In this document: positions 1-8,925 of the stretch, one piece after another
Layout of the letters: each line of letters opens with the position of its first letter
Numbering within the stretch: position 1 is the first letter of the stretch
Origin: Thermohalobaculum sp039513195
GTDB taxonomy: Bacteria; Pseudomonadota; Alphaproteobacteria; Rhodobacterales; Rhodobacteraceae
Length of the DNA: 64,000 bases
Assembly (NCBI GenBank): GCA_039513195.1
Contig: JBCCRM010000004.1
Coordinates: 141,153 to 205,152, forward strand
Reading direction: 5' to 3'
Notes under the pieces: generated by a model
The model's input: only the letters and a program-made list of their open reading frames with translations
The model's database searches: none
What the model was told of the DNA's origin: nothing
Translations under genes and position numbers: made by a program

Positions 1-2
1 CA

Positions 3-905
3 GACAACCGGCTCAGCGACCGGCTGATCGGCGAGTCGCAAGCGATCCGGCATGTCCGCGACACCATAGCCCGGGTCGCGCCCCTACCGACCTCGGTGCT
101 CATCACTGGCGAGTCAGGCACGGGCAAGGAGGTTGCAGCGCGGTCCTTGCACGCCCTTTCCGACCGTCACGACAAATCCTTTGTGCCCGTCAATTGCGCG
201 GCGATCCCGCCGGATATGATCGAAAGCGAGCTTTTCGGCCATGTAAAGGGCGCCTTTACCGGCGCGGAGGGGAAGCGCGACGGGCTGTTCCTGCATGCCC
301 AGGGCGGCACCCTGTTCCTGGACGAGATCGGCGAGCTACCCCTGCCGATGCAGAGCAAACTGCTCCGGGTTTTGGAGGACCGGCGCGTCCGACCCGTCGG
401 CTCGGAGCGTGAGATCCCAGTTGATCTCCGCTTCCTCTTCGCGACGAATGCCAGTCTGGAAACGCTGGTCGAGACCGGCGCCTTTCGTGCCGACCTGTTC
501 TTTCGCATCAATGTGATGCAGCTCCACCTGCCGCCCCTGAAGGAGCGTAGCGCGGATGTTCTGGAGCTGTCGGAGCTGTTCATGGGGCGCCTGTCGCAGC
601 AGCTCGGGATGCCACCGGTGGAAATCGCCGAGCGGGATCAGGCGCGGCTGGCGGCCTATCACTGGCCCGGCAATGTCCGGGAGCTGCGCAATCTGATCGA
701 GCGGACGCTCATTCTCGGCCAGTTCCCCGACCACATCGGCGTCCTCTCGTCCCCGTCGCTGGCCGATGACAGCCTGGCAGATGTGGAACGCCAGCACATC
801 CTCTCGGTCCTGCGTCAGGTCGGTGGCAACCGAGAGGAGGCCGCGAGACGCCTGGGCATCTCTCGCAAGACCATCGACCGCAAATTCGCCGTTTGGAATG
901 CTTAA
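3..905 (+). CDS. Sigma-54-dependent response regulator (5' truncated by window edge)
   Basis: Activator of RpoN-dependent promoters. The frame is open from base 3, so the gene starts before the window and any receiver domain is not visible; 300 residues can be read. They contain the Walker A motif GESGTGKE (visible residues 36-43), the sigma-54 contact loop GAFTGA (83-88), Walker B TLFLDEIGE, the AAA+ C-terminal part, and a Fis-type helix-turn-helix at the end (EEAARRLGISRKTIDRKF). The stop overlaps the start of the downstream histidine kinase by 8 bases, which indicates translational coupling and a two-component pair of the NtrC/DctD kind. The target genes cannot be deduced; the formate dehydrogenase operon is nearby but on the other strand. 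Confidence 0.93.
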   Translation, partial: DNRLSDRLIGESQAIRHVRDTIARVAPLPTSVLITGESGTGKEVAARSLHALSDRHDKSFVPVNCAAIPPDMIESELFGHVKGAFTGAEGKRDGLFLHAQGGTLFLDEIGELPLPMQSKLLRVLEDRRVRPVGSEREIPVDLRFLFATNASLETLVETGAFRADLFFRINVMQLHLPPLKERSADVLELSELFMGRLSQQLGMPPVEIAERDQARLAAYHWPGNVRELRNLIERTLILGQFPDHIGVLSSPSLADDSLADVERQHILSVLRQVGGNREEAARRLGISRKTIDRKFAVWNA

Positions 906-2910
906 GACACCGGAGCCGCCGCCAAGTCCGCGGTCTAGATCCGTACGCTTTCGGCTGCTGGCAATAGCCATCCTGCCGACCTTGGTGGTCTTGCCACTGC
1001 TTTTGTTCATGGCGATCAACCGGTGGACCGACAAATTCGATGCGATCCTAATCTCGAAAGTGAATGGCGACCTGACCATCGCCGATCAGTATTTGTCTCG
1101 GATCCTAGAGACGACAGAGGATAACATGGTCGCTCTCGGCGCCTCTGCGCGTTTTCGGGACTTTGCCGAGGGCAAGGACCGGCTGGACCGGTTTTTGGAC
1201 GAAAGCCGTCAGCGGCTGGGATTGGACTTTCTCTATATCATTGGGGCCCAGGGACAGATTGCCGGGTCCTCGCCGGCCGCGCAAAGGATCGATCGGAGCA
1301 ATCGCTGGCCGATCATCGCCAATGCCCTCGGCGGCGACGCGCAGACCGAGATCGATCTCTTCGCTGCAGACGACCTTCGGGCTATCTCCGTCGAACTCGC
1401 CGAACGCTCCCGCTTCGACCTGGTACCGACGCCCAATGCGGTGCAGACCGACCGCACGCAAGAGACCCGCGGCATGGTTGTCCATTCCGCGGCACCGGTC
1501 CGGCTGGACGGCCGGCCGGCCGCGCTGGTCGGGGGCATTTTGCTAAACCGCAACTTAGTGTTCATCGACACCATCAACGACCTGGTCTACCAGAGCGCCA
1601 GTTTGCCGGAGGGCAGCGTCGGCACCGCAACCCTATTCCTGGAAGACGTGCGCGTGACCACCAATGTCCGCCTGTTCGAGGGGAGCCGCGCGCTCGGCAC
1701 GCGGGTGTCGGCGGTGGTGCGCGAAGCGGTTCTGGACGAGGGGCGCACCTGGCTGGATCGGGCCTTCGTGGTGAATGACTGGTACATCTCCGCCTACCAG
1801 CCGATTGTCGACAGCTATGGCGACCGGATCGGGATGCTTTATGTGGGCTTCCTCGAAGCGCCGTTCGAGCGCACCAAGAACGAGACCGTTCTGGCCATCG
1901 GGCTCGCCTTTTTGGTCATCACGGCGATCACGATTCCGATCTTTCTTCGATGGGCGCGAAGCATCTTCAAGCCGCTGGAACGTATCACCCACACCATCGG
2001 CCTGGTCGAGCAGGGCAATCTCGCCGCGCGCACGGGACTGCCGGCGGCAAAGGACGAGATCGGCCGTGTCGCCACGCATCTGGACGATCTGCTCGACCAG
2101 GTGCAGTCGCGCGACCGCGACTTACGGGCCTGGAACGACGACCTGAACAAGCGCGTCGACGCGCGTACCGCCGAATTGCAGCGAGCCAACACGAAGTTGG
2201 AGGCGACCACAAAGCAGCTGATCATGTCGGAAAAGCTGGCAGCGATCGGCGAGATCACTGCTGGCGTTGCCCATGAGATCAACAATCCGATCGCAGTGAT
2301 GCAGGGCAACCTAGAGATCGTTCGCAGCGTTATGGGCGACAGAGCTGAGGAGGTGCGGACGGAGTTGCGCCTTCTCGACGAGCAGATCCACCGGATCAGC
2401 CAAATCGTCACCAAGCTCCTGCAATTCGCAAAGCCCGAAGAGTACGCCGACTATGTCGAACTCCACCGGCCAAAGGACGTGCTGAACGACTGCCTGCCTC
2501 TGGTCGCCCATTTGCTGACCAAGAGCGCGGTCGAGATCGTCCGTGAGGACAGGGCGGAACGTCTGATTTTGATGAACCGTACCGAGTTGCAGCAGGTGAC
2601 GGTCAACCTGATCGTCAATGCTCTGCATGCGATGCCGGACGGAGGGCGGCTGGTCATTGCCACGTCGGATGAGGACCGCGACGGCCGGGCCGGCATCTCG
2701 ATTGAGATTACCGATACCGGAACGGGCATGTCGCCAGAAGTTGCGGCGAAGGCCTTCGATCCATTCTACACGACCAAGCGGCGCGAAGGGACAGGGTTGG
2801 GTCTGTCGATCAGCCAAACGCTTATTGCGCGCCAGGGTGGGGATATTCGGGTCGCCAGCATCGAAGGTCAGGGAACCACCTTTACGGTCTGGCTCCCCGA
2901 GGCCAGCTAA
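898..2910 (+). CDS. Membrane sensor histidine kinase with periplasmic Cache domain
   Basis: Partner of the preceding sigma-54 regulator. I start it at the ATG that overlaps the regulator's stop (ATGCTTAA), giving 670 residues; a longer in-frame start lies inside the regulator gene and is unlikely. Order: transmembrane segment at about 20-40; a periplasmic region resembling Cache_3-Cache_2 sensors (GTATLFLEDVRVTTNV, then a RALGTRVS segment); second transmembrane segment at about 329-350; HAMP; HisKA with phospho-acceptor His459 (GVAHEINNP); N box NLIVNALHAMPDG; G boxes DTGTGM and GTGLGLSIS. This is the DctB/NtrB-like architecture for small extracellular ligands such as organic acids. The ligand is unknown. 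Confidence 0.93.
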   Translation: MLKTPEPPPSPRSRSVRFRLLAIAILPTLVVLPLLLFMAINRWTDKFDAILISKVNGDLTIADQYLSRILETTEDNMVALGASARFRDFAEGKDRLDRFLDESRQRLGLDFLYIIGAQGQIAGSSPAAQRIDRSNRWPIIANALGGDAQTEIDLFAADDLRAISVELAERSRFDLVPTPNAVQTDRTQETRGMVVHSAAPVRLDGRPAALVGGILLNRNLVFIDTINDLVYQSASLPEGSVGTATLFLEDVRVTTNVRLFEGSRALGTRVSAVVREAVLDEGRTWLDRAFVVNDWYISAYQPIVDSYGDRIGMLYVGFLEAPFERTKNETVLAIGLAFLVITAITIPIFLRWARSIFKPLERITHTIGLVEQGNLAARTGLPAAKDEIGRVATHLDDLLDQVQSRDRDLRAWNDDLNKRVDARTAELQRANTKLEATTKQLIMSEKLAAIGEITAGVAHEINNPIAVMQGNLEIVRSVMGDRAEEVRTELRLLDEQIHRISQIVTKLLQFAKPEEYADYVELHRPKDVLNDCLPLVAHLLTKSAVEIVREDRAERLILMNRTELQQVTVNLIVNALHAMPDGGRLVIATSDEDRDGRAGISIEITDTGTGMSPEVAAKAFDPFYTTKRREGTGLGLSISQTLIARQGGDIRVASIEGQGTTFTVWLPEAS

Positions 2911-2912
2911 GT

Positions 2913-3013
2913 CATCTTCCCGACAATCTACATCGGATGGGCGTGGTGAAAAAGCGCCCGACCAAAACCAAAGAGCGCTAGAACCGATGCTATCGGGCCG
3001 GAAAGCGTTCTAG
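2913..3013 (-). repeat. Dispersed intergenic repeat, copy 1
   Basis: The minus strand here aligns without gaps to 43088-43188 on the plus strand. By hand count 36 of the first 42 positions and about 39 of the following 59 match. It starts with an imperfect palindrome (core TTCCGGCCCGATAGCATCGG) and continues into a segment containing TCGGGCGC and TTTTTCAC. It fills the space just after the histidine kinase stop, between two convergent genes. It resembles the RIME/REP-like intergenic palindromes of alphaproteobacteria. Confidence 0.75.
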
Positions 3014-3108
3014 GGGCACAAGCTTGACGACTGAGCGTTTCAGTCATCAATACCGAACCGAAGCTATCGTTTGGCCGTCCAACAGGTTCAGACGTGACGA
3101 TCCGCTTG

Positions 3109-3822
3109 TTAGGAGTGATCCTGCTTGCGGCGCAACAATGGGATAGTACCACCGCCGGCTGCGAGCAGCACTAGAAACAGCCCAAGCAGATGCCCATAGG
3201 CAAAGCCGCCGGGCAGCGGGGCGATATCGATTTCACCGCCATCGGCGACCGAGATTTGATGGCTTGCCACCGGCTCGCCCTTCCGGAAATCCAGGACCGT
3301 GAGCTTCAGATCCTCACGCCCGGTCTCCGGCAAGCTCAAAGTAAGTGCACCATAGGGGTCCTCCGCATAGGCGATGTAGCCCGCATAGCCCTGCAGATCG
3401 CTGAGTAACGGGGCCTGAGAAGGCGCATCGACGGCACACACACCCATCGCGATAAACGCTTCCAGCGGCGTCTGGACCTGTGGCGCGTCCTCCGTTGGGT
3501 GCACCATCAGCGACATCGCCTCGAAAGCCAGCGGGTCACCATCAAGAGAAGGTTGCACGGAGCTGAACATGGCATCGCCAATATCAAAGGTTCCGTTGCG
3601 CAGTTCCGCAAAGTTCACCGTCCCGGACGATCCCGTGAGCTGCTCCGGCAAGAGACCAAAGGCAGAGACGAAATTGTCTGCGCGCGTCGCGAAATAGAGT
3701 TCGATGCGGTCGGGGTGACGGTCGACGATTGCCGTCATTTCAGCCGACAAACCCGTCGTGCTGCCGAAGCCAATCGCCGCAGCGATGCCAAACCCAAGAA
3801 CTGAACGAGAGACGCTCATCAT
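3109..3822 (-). CDS. Unknown secreted, membrane-anchored protein
   Basis: 237 residues that I do not recognise. Visible parts are an N-terminal signal peptide (about 1-28, ending near GLSAE), a roughly 180-residue polar extracytoplasmic region with one Cys and no known motif, and a C-terminal hydrophobic helix (HLLGLFLVLLAAGG) followed by basic LLRRKQ. This is an exported domain held by a C-terminal anchor, topology N-out/C-in. It lies 126 bases downstream of the formate dehydrogenase alpha gene on the same strand and could be the last gene of that operon, but no function can be assigned. Confidence 0.7.
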   Translation of the reverse strand: MMSVSRSVLGFGIAAAIGFGSTTGLSAEMTAIVDRHPDRIELYFATRADNFVSAFGLLPEQLTGSSGTVNFAELRNGTFDIGDAMFSSVQPSLDGDPLAFEAMSLMVHPTEDAPQVQTPLEAFIAMGVCAVDAPSQAPLLSDLQGYAGYIAYAEDPYGALTLSLPETGREDLKLTVLDFRKGEPVASHQISVADGGEIDIAPLPGGFAYGHLLGLFLVLLAAGGGTIPLLRRKQDHS

Positions 3823-3948
3823 GTTGGAGGAGATAGCGCGCCGTGCCGGTCAGGTGAAGGGGGATAACCTGGTGTCAGCCTGTATTTTCCCACTTCTCCT
3901 TCACAACTCCGCGGAATGCCATCAACACCGATAGAAGCGCGCTGCCGT

Positions 3949-6729
3949 CTACTCGGCGGCGACGGCTTGCCCGCTCGTCCCTTCGATCCGGCAGGCAGAG
4001 TATTTGAACTCCGGGATCTTGCCGTAGGGGTCGAGCTGCGGGTTGGTCAGCGTGTTCGCCGCCGCCTCGACATAGGCGAAGGGCACGAAGACCATGTCCT
4101 CGGCCACCGCTCGATCCGCCCGCGCCATGATTTCGATCGCGCCACGCCGCGTCTCGATGCGGATCATCTCGCCCGGGGCGACCCCCAGCCGGCGTAGAGT
4201 TTTTGGGTGCAACGAGGCATTCGCTTCCGGCTCCGCCCAGTCGAGGACGGTGGCGCGCCGAGTCATCGAGCCGGTATGCCAGTGTTCGAGCTGCCGCCCC
4301 GTGGTCATTATGAAGGGGAACTCCGCATCCGGGGCTTCGGCCGGCGGCACAATACTCGCCGGGGTAAACTTCGCCCGACCCTCTGGCCGCGGGAAGGCAT
4401 CCGCGAAGACGATGGGCTGACCCGGATCCTCCGGCGAGAGGGAGGGGTAGGTCACTGCGTTCTGCTCCTCCAGCCGCTCCCAGGTGATGTTGTCGAGCGA
4501 CTTCATCGACCGTTTCATCTCATTGAACACCTCGCGCGGGTGCTCATATCCCCAATGCAGTCCAAGCCGATGCGCGAGCTGCGTCGTGATCCACCAGTCT
4601 TCCTTTGCCTCGCCCGGGGGCAAGACGGCAGGCCGGCCCATCTGCACCTGACGGTTGGTGTTGGTCACAGTCCCGGTCTTCTCAGCCCAGGCCGAGGCGG
4701 GCAGGACCACATCCGCGTAATTCGCCGTCTCGGTCAGGAAAATGTCTTGGACCACCAGGTGGTCGAGCATCGCCAGCGCCGCCCGCGCATGTTCGACATC
4801 CGGGTCGGACATCGCAGGGTTCTCGCCCAGGATATACATTCCCTGGATGTCGCCGTGGTGGATCGCGTGCATGATCTCGACAACCGTCAGACCTTTTTGG
4901 CTCGAGAAATCCTCGGACCCCCAGATCTCGTTGAAGGCGGAACGCACGCCGTCATCCATCACCGACTGATAGTCTGGCAGGAACATCGGGATGAGCCCGG
5001 CGTCCGAGGCGCCCTGCACATTGTTCTGGCCGCGCAGAGGGTGAAGCCCCGCGCCCTTCCGCCCGACATGGCCGCACATTAGCGCCAGGCTGATCAGGCA
5101 GCGCGAATTGTCAGTGCCGTGGATGTGCTGGCTGACGCCCATGCCCCAGAAGATCATCCCAGCCTCGGCCCGCGCGAAGGTGCGGGCGACATCGCGCAGG
5201 ACATCCGCCTCGATCCCGCAGATCTCCGCCATCTTCTCCGGCGGGAAACCCTTGAGATGGTCCTTCATCTCGTCAAAACCCTCGGTCATCGCCTGGATGT
5301 ATTGGCGGTCGTAGAGTTCCTCCTCGACGATGGTGTGCATGATCGCGTTCAACATCGCGACATCCGCACCGGGACGGAATTGCAGCATGTGAGACGCATA
5401 GCGCTTCAGCCCATGGCCGCGCGGGTCCATGATGATCAGCTTGCCGCCGCGCTTGGCGAATTGCTTGAAATAGGTGGCGGCGACCGGGTGGTTCTCGAGC
5501 GGGTTGCACCCGATCATGATTGCGCAATCGGCATTCTCGATCTCGTTGAAGGTCGCTGTTACGGCACCCGAGCCGACATTCTCCAGAAGCGCCGCGACCG
5601 AAGATGCGTGGCAGAGCCGGGTGCAGTGATCGACGTTGTTATGCCCGAACCCCTGGCGGATCAGCTTCTGGAAGAGATACGCTTCCTCGTTCGAGCATTT
5701 GGCCGAACCGAAGCCCGCGATGCGGGTGCCGGTGTCCCGGCGCAGACGGTCCAGCCCGCCGGCGGCGGCGTCCAGCGCCTCCTCCCACGTCGCCTCGCGG
5801 AAATGGGTCCAGGGGTTCGAGGGATCCACATTAAGCCCCTTGGCCGGCGCATCTTCCCGCCGGATCAATGGCTTCGTCAGCCGGTGCGGGTGCGCAACAT
5901 AGTCGAAACCGAACCGTCCCTTCACGCAAAGGCGGTTCTCGTTGGCGGGGCCCTCGATGCCCTCGACCCAGGCGATCTTGTCGTCTTTGATTTTGTATTT
6001 GAGCTGGCAGCCGACACCGCAGTATGGGCAGACCGATTTGACCTCGCGGTCATAGGCCCGGCTGTCGCCCACCTGGTTTTGGTCCATCGCCGTCGCCGGC
6101 ATCAACGCCCCGGTGGGGCAGGCTTGGACGCATTCCCCGCAGGCCACGCAGGTCGAGGCACCCATCGGGTCGTTGAAGTCGAAGACGATCTGCGCGTCAT
6201 GACCGCGCCCGGCCATGCCAATCACGTCATTGACCTGCACTTCGCGGCAGGCGCGGACGCAGAGATTGCAGTTGATGCAGCTATCGAGATTGACCCGCAT
6301 CGCGACGTGGCTGTCGTCGAGGATCGGCACCCGCTCCTTCTCGATGCGCGGCAGGCGGCTGTCCGACACGCCCTGCAAATCCGCCATTTCCCAGAGATGG
6401 GAGGACTTGTCCCGTGCCTTCTCCCGCTCCGGCTGGTCGGCAACCAGCATCTCGATGACCATCTTCCGGGCCTTGTCGGCGCGGGCCGACTGGGTATGAA
6501 CCACCTGCCCGGCGCGTGGCGCGCGAATGCAGGAGGCGGCGAGCGTCCTTTCCCCCTCGATCTCGACCATGCAGGCGCGGCAGTTCCCGTCGGACCGGTA
6601 GCCCGGCGCATCCTTGTGGCAAAGATGCGGGATCAGGGTGCCCTGGCGCTTTGCCACCTCCCAAATGCTTTCGCCGGCCTCGGCCTGCACTTCGCGGCCA
6701 TCGAGGGTGAATGTGATCGTCTCGGACAT
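3949..6729 (-). CDS. fdh1A: NAD-dependent formate dehydrogenase, Mo/W alpha subunit (FDH1 type)
   Basis: Oxidises formate to CO2 at a molybdo- or tungstopterin centre in the cytoplasm and passes electrons to the NuoEF-like beta subunit. 926 residues. The N-terminal [2Fe-2S] domain has C37, C50, C53 and C67, as in NuoG. Two [4Fe-4S] ferredoxin motifs follow (CINCNLCVRAC from 151, CVACGECVQACPTG from 194), then the [4Fe-4S] of the catalytic domain (CPYCGVGC from 234) and the metal-ligand region HCTRLCHASS with Cys373, so this is a cysteine and not a selenocysteine enzyme. The C-terminal molydopterin dinucleotide-binding domain is complete. Size and domain set match the heterodimeric FDH1 of Methylobacterium better than FdsGBACD. 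No fdhD-like sulfurtransferase gene is in the window. Confidence 0.93.
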   Translation of the reverse strand: MSETITFTLDGREVQAEAGESIWEVAKRQGTLIPHLCHKDAPGYRSDGNCRACMVEIEGERTLAASCIRAPRAGQVVHTQSARADKARKMVIEMLVADQPEREKARDKSSHLWEMADLQGVSDSRLPRIEKERVPILDDSHVAMRVNLDSCINCNLCVRACREVQVNDVIGMAGRGHDAQIVFDFNDPMGASTCVACGECVQACPTGALMPATAMDQNQVGDSRAYDREVKSVCPYCGVGCQLKYKIKDDKIAWVEGIEGPANENRLCVKGRFGFDYVAHPHRLTKPLIRREDAPAKGLNVDPSNPWTHFREATWEEALDAAAGGLDRLRRDTGTRIAGFGSAKCSNEEAYLFQKLIRQGFGHNNVDHCTRLCHASSVAALLENVGSGAVTATFNEIENADCAIMIGCNPLENHPVAATYFKQFAKRGGKLIIMDPRGHGLKRYASHMLQFRPGADVAMLNAIMHTIVEEELYDRQYIQAMTEGFDEMKDHLKGFPPEKMAEICGIEADVLRDVARTFARAEAGMIFWGMGVSQHIHGTDNSRCLISLALMCGHVGRKGAGLHPLRGQNNVQGASDAGLIPMFLPDYQSVMDDGVRSAFNEIWGSEDFSSQKGLTVVEIMHAIHHGDIQGMYILGENPAMSDPDVEHARAALAMLDHLVVQDIFLTETANYADVVLPASAWAEKTGTVTNTNRQVQMGRPAVLPPGEAKEDWWITTQLAHRLGLHWGYEHPREVFNEMKRSMKSLDNITWERLEEQNAVTYPSLSPEDPGQPIVFADAFPRPEGRAKFTPASIVPPAEAPDAEFPFIMTTGRQLEHWHTGSMTRRATVLDWAEPEANASLHPKTLRRLGVAPGEMIRIETRRGAIEIMARADRAVAEDMVFVPFAYVEAAANTLTNPQLDPYGKIPEFKYSACRIEGTSGQAVAAE

Positions 6730-6738
6730 CGTCTCTGC

Positions 6739-7128
6739 CTAACGGTGTTGGTCGATGAGGATGCGGTTGCCGTCCGGGTCGGCGATCACGCAATGGGCGG
6801 GGCCGGCGGTCGTTTCGTCGGCTTCTTCGATGATCGCGATACCCCGATCGCGGAGGGTGCGCTGGATCTCGCGGACATCGGTGAAGCTCTCGGTCTCGCC
6901 GGCGCTTTGGTCCCAACCGGGATTGAAGGTCAGGATGTTCGCGTCGAACATGTTCTCGAACAGCCCGATGACATGCTCGCCGTTCTTCAGGATCGCGTAT
7001 TTCGCACCGGGCATCTCGCCAAGCGACCGAAAGCCGAGCTTCTCGTAGAAGGTCTGCGATGCGGCGAGGTCTTTCACCGCGAGGCTGACCGAAAAGGCAC
7101 CGAGATCGAGATCATGGTGGACCGCCAA
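6739..7128 (-). CDS. VOC (glyoxalase/bleomycin resistance fold) protein within the formate dehydrogenase operon
   Basis: 129 residues with one VOC-type beta-alpha-beta-beta-beta repeat pair. It opens with a GAFSVSLAVKDLAASQTFYEKL segment and contains HVIGLFEN, GPAHCVIADPDGNRI and the terminal ILIDQH. The frame starts with TTG four bases after the beta subunit stop, with GAGGAG in the end of the preceding gene as ribosome binding site. It is wedged between the beta and alpha subunit genes with gaps of 3 and 9 bases, so it is surely co-transcribed. The family includes glyoxalases, dioxygenases and binding proteins; no substrate can be named. A role linked to formate or formaldehyde metabolism is only suggested by position. 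Confidence 0.85.
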   Translation of the reverse strand: MAVHHDLDLGAFSVSLAVKDLAASQTFYEKLGFRSLGEMPGAKYAILKNGEHVIGLFENMFDANILTFNPGWDQSAGETESFTDVREIQRTLRDRGIAIIEEADETTAGPAHCVIADPDGNRILIDQHR

Positions 7129-7131
7129 GGC

Positions 7132-8832
7132 TCAGATCTCCTCGGCGAAGTGTTTCATGGTCAGGCGGATCGGGTTGGGCGCGGCCTGGCCGAGTCCGCA
7201 GATGGAGGCATCGACCATCGTGTCGCAGAGATCGTGCAACAGGTCTTGGTCCCAACGATCCGCCTGCATCAGCTTCACCGCCTTCTCGCAGCCGACCCGG
7301 CAAGGCGTGCATTGTCCGCAACTCTCATCCTCGAAAAACCGCAGCATGTTAAGCGCGGCATCGCGCACCCTGTCCTTGTCGGACATCACAACAACGGCGG
7401 CAGAGCCAATGAAGGTGCCGTGGGGCTGGAGCGTATCGAAGTCGAGCGGGACGTCAGACAGCGAGGCCGGCAGGATGCCGGAGGACGGACCGCCGGGCTG
7501 ATAGGCTTTAAAAACATGCCCGTCGAGCATGCCGCCCGCTGCGTCGATAATGTCCATGATTGTCGAGCCCGCCGGCAGCAGGTGAACACCCGGCTTCTTG
7601 ACCCGCCCGGAGACGGAGTAGCTACGCAGCCCTTTGCGCCCATTCTTCTCGACCGAGGAGAGAACCTCCGGTCCCTCCCGGCAGATCTTCGCAACCCAGT
7701 AGAGCGTCTCGACATTATGAACCAAGGTCGGACGGTCGAAGATGCCGACCTGCGCCACGAAGGGCGGCCGGTGGCGGGGCAGCCCGCGCTTGCCCTCGAT
7801 GCTCTCGATCATTGCGGACTCTTCGCCGCAGATATAAGCACCTGCCCCGCGGCGGAGGTCGATATAACCCTGCCGAACGACCCCAGCGGCCTCCAGCACG
7901 GCGATTTCCGCGTGTAGGATTTTCAGGACCGATGGGTATTCGTCGCGCATATAGATGAAGCAGCGTTCTGCCTCGACCGCCCAGGCGGCGATCAACATCC
8001 CTTCCAGAAACAGATGCGGCGTCCGCTCGAGATAATAGCGATCTTTGAAAGTACCGGGCTCGCCCTCATCACCATTCACAGCGAGGTAGCGCGGCCCTTT
8101 CTCCGCCCGAACGAAGGACCATTTCCGCCCCGATGGGAAACCCGCACCGCCGAGGCCCCGCAAACCGGAACCAAGGATCGTGTCCTGCACCTTGTCCGGG
8201 TCGCCCGACTTGCGCAGCTTCGCGAGGGTCTCATAGCCGCCGGAAACGCGGTAGGCATCGTAGTCCTCGTAGACCGGCAGATGCGCGTGTGTGTCCCCCG
8301 TCGCGATGGCGACCGTCACCTTCTCGGGCGTCGCATTGTCGATATGGTTGTGCCCGATCTCCAGAACCGGGGCAGTGTCGCAGCGGCCCATGCAGGGTGC
8401 GCGGAGAACCCGAACTTCATCCGGGTCGAGACCGTCCTTTAGCGCTTTCATCAACTGCTGTGCGCCCGCCAACTCGCAGGAGAGCGAGTCGCAGACCCGG
8501 ATTGTCAGCGCGGGGGGCGGTGTCTCCCCCTCCTTCACAACATCGAAATGCGCATAGAATGTCGCGACCTCATAGACCTCGGACTGCGCCATGCGCAGCT
8601 CCTCCGCCAAGGCGCGCATATGGGCTGCGGACAGGTGACCGTATCTGTCCTGTATCAAGTGCAGGAATTCTATGAGCAGATCCGCGCGCCGGGGCCTTTT
8701 GTCAAGCAGCGCCCGCACATCGGCGAGCGCCTCGTCCTCCAGCTGCCGGCCCTTTGGGGTACGCCGTCCCTTCCCCCTACCGGACTTCCAAACGCCACGC
8801 CCGTCTTTCACGGAATTGTCTAGGGGACTCAC
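7132..8832 (-). CDS. fdh1B: NAD-dependent formate dehydrogenase beta subunit (NuoE-NuoF fusion)
   Basis: Diaphorase subunit that takes electrons from the alpha subunit and reduces NAD+. I chose the GTG at 8832, which has AGGAGG seven bases upstream, giving 566 residues; an in-frame start at 8880 is possible. The first part is a NuoE-like thioredoxin-fold [2Fe-2S] domain (CDSLSCELAG, CMGRCD). The second is a NuoF-like domain with a glycine-rich FMN/NADH site (GLGGAGFPSGRKW, GDEGEPGTFKDR) and the C-terminal [4Fe-4S] motif CGQCTPCRVGC plus a later Cys in SICGLGQ. This fused form is typical of FDH1-type enzymes. Confidence 0.92.
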   Translation of the reverse strand: MSPLDNSVKDGRGVWKSGRGKGRRTPKGRQLEDEALADVRALLDKRPRRADLLIEFLHLIQDRYGHLSAAHMRALAEELRMAQSEVYEVATFYAHFDVVKEGETPPPALTIRVCDSLSCELAGAQQLMKALKDGLDPDEVRVLRAPCMGRCDTAPVLEIGHNHIDNATPEKVTVAIATGDTHAHLPVYEDYDAYRVSGGYETLAKLRKSGDPDKVQDTILGSGLRGLGGAGFPSGRKWSFVRAEKGPRYLAVNGDEGEPGTFKDRYYLERTPHLFLEGMLIAAWAVEAERCFIYMRDEYPSVLKILHAEIAVLEAAGVVRQGYIDLRRGAGAYICGEESAMIESIEGKRGLPRHRPPFVAQVGIFDRPTLVHNVETLYWVAKICREGPEVLSSVEKNGRKGLRSYSVSGRVKKPGVHLLPAGSTIMDIIDAAGGMLDGHVFKAYQPGGPSSGILPASLSDVPLDFDTLQPHGTFIGSAAVVVMSDKDRVRDAALNMLRFFEDESCGQCTPCRVGCEKAVKLMQADRWDQDLLHDLCDTMVDASICGLGQAAPNPIRLTMKHFAEEI

Positions 8833-8925
8833 GGCCGGACCTCCTGGATCATTCCTCCTCAAAATGGCGTAAGACACCACCGGGTATCAAATCGAAATCC
8901 CCAAAGGTGCCATCGCCCAAGCTTA

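Noticed and set aside
3823..3948. Sigma-54 promoter before the unknown exported protein
   Set aside because: GGCACG is present but the GG-GC spacing does not fit the -24/-12 rule.
4207..5082. 291-codon open frame on the plus strand
   Set aside because: Mirror frame of fdh1A; no motif and Arg/His-rich composition.
5119..7917. 932-codon open frame on the plus strand
   Set aside because: Antisense to the formate dehydrogenase genes, which have full domain and cluster-ligand evidence; a GC-rich mirror frame.
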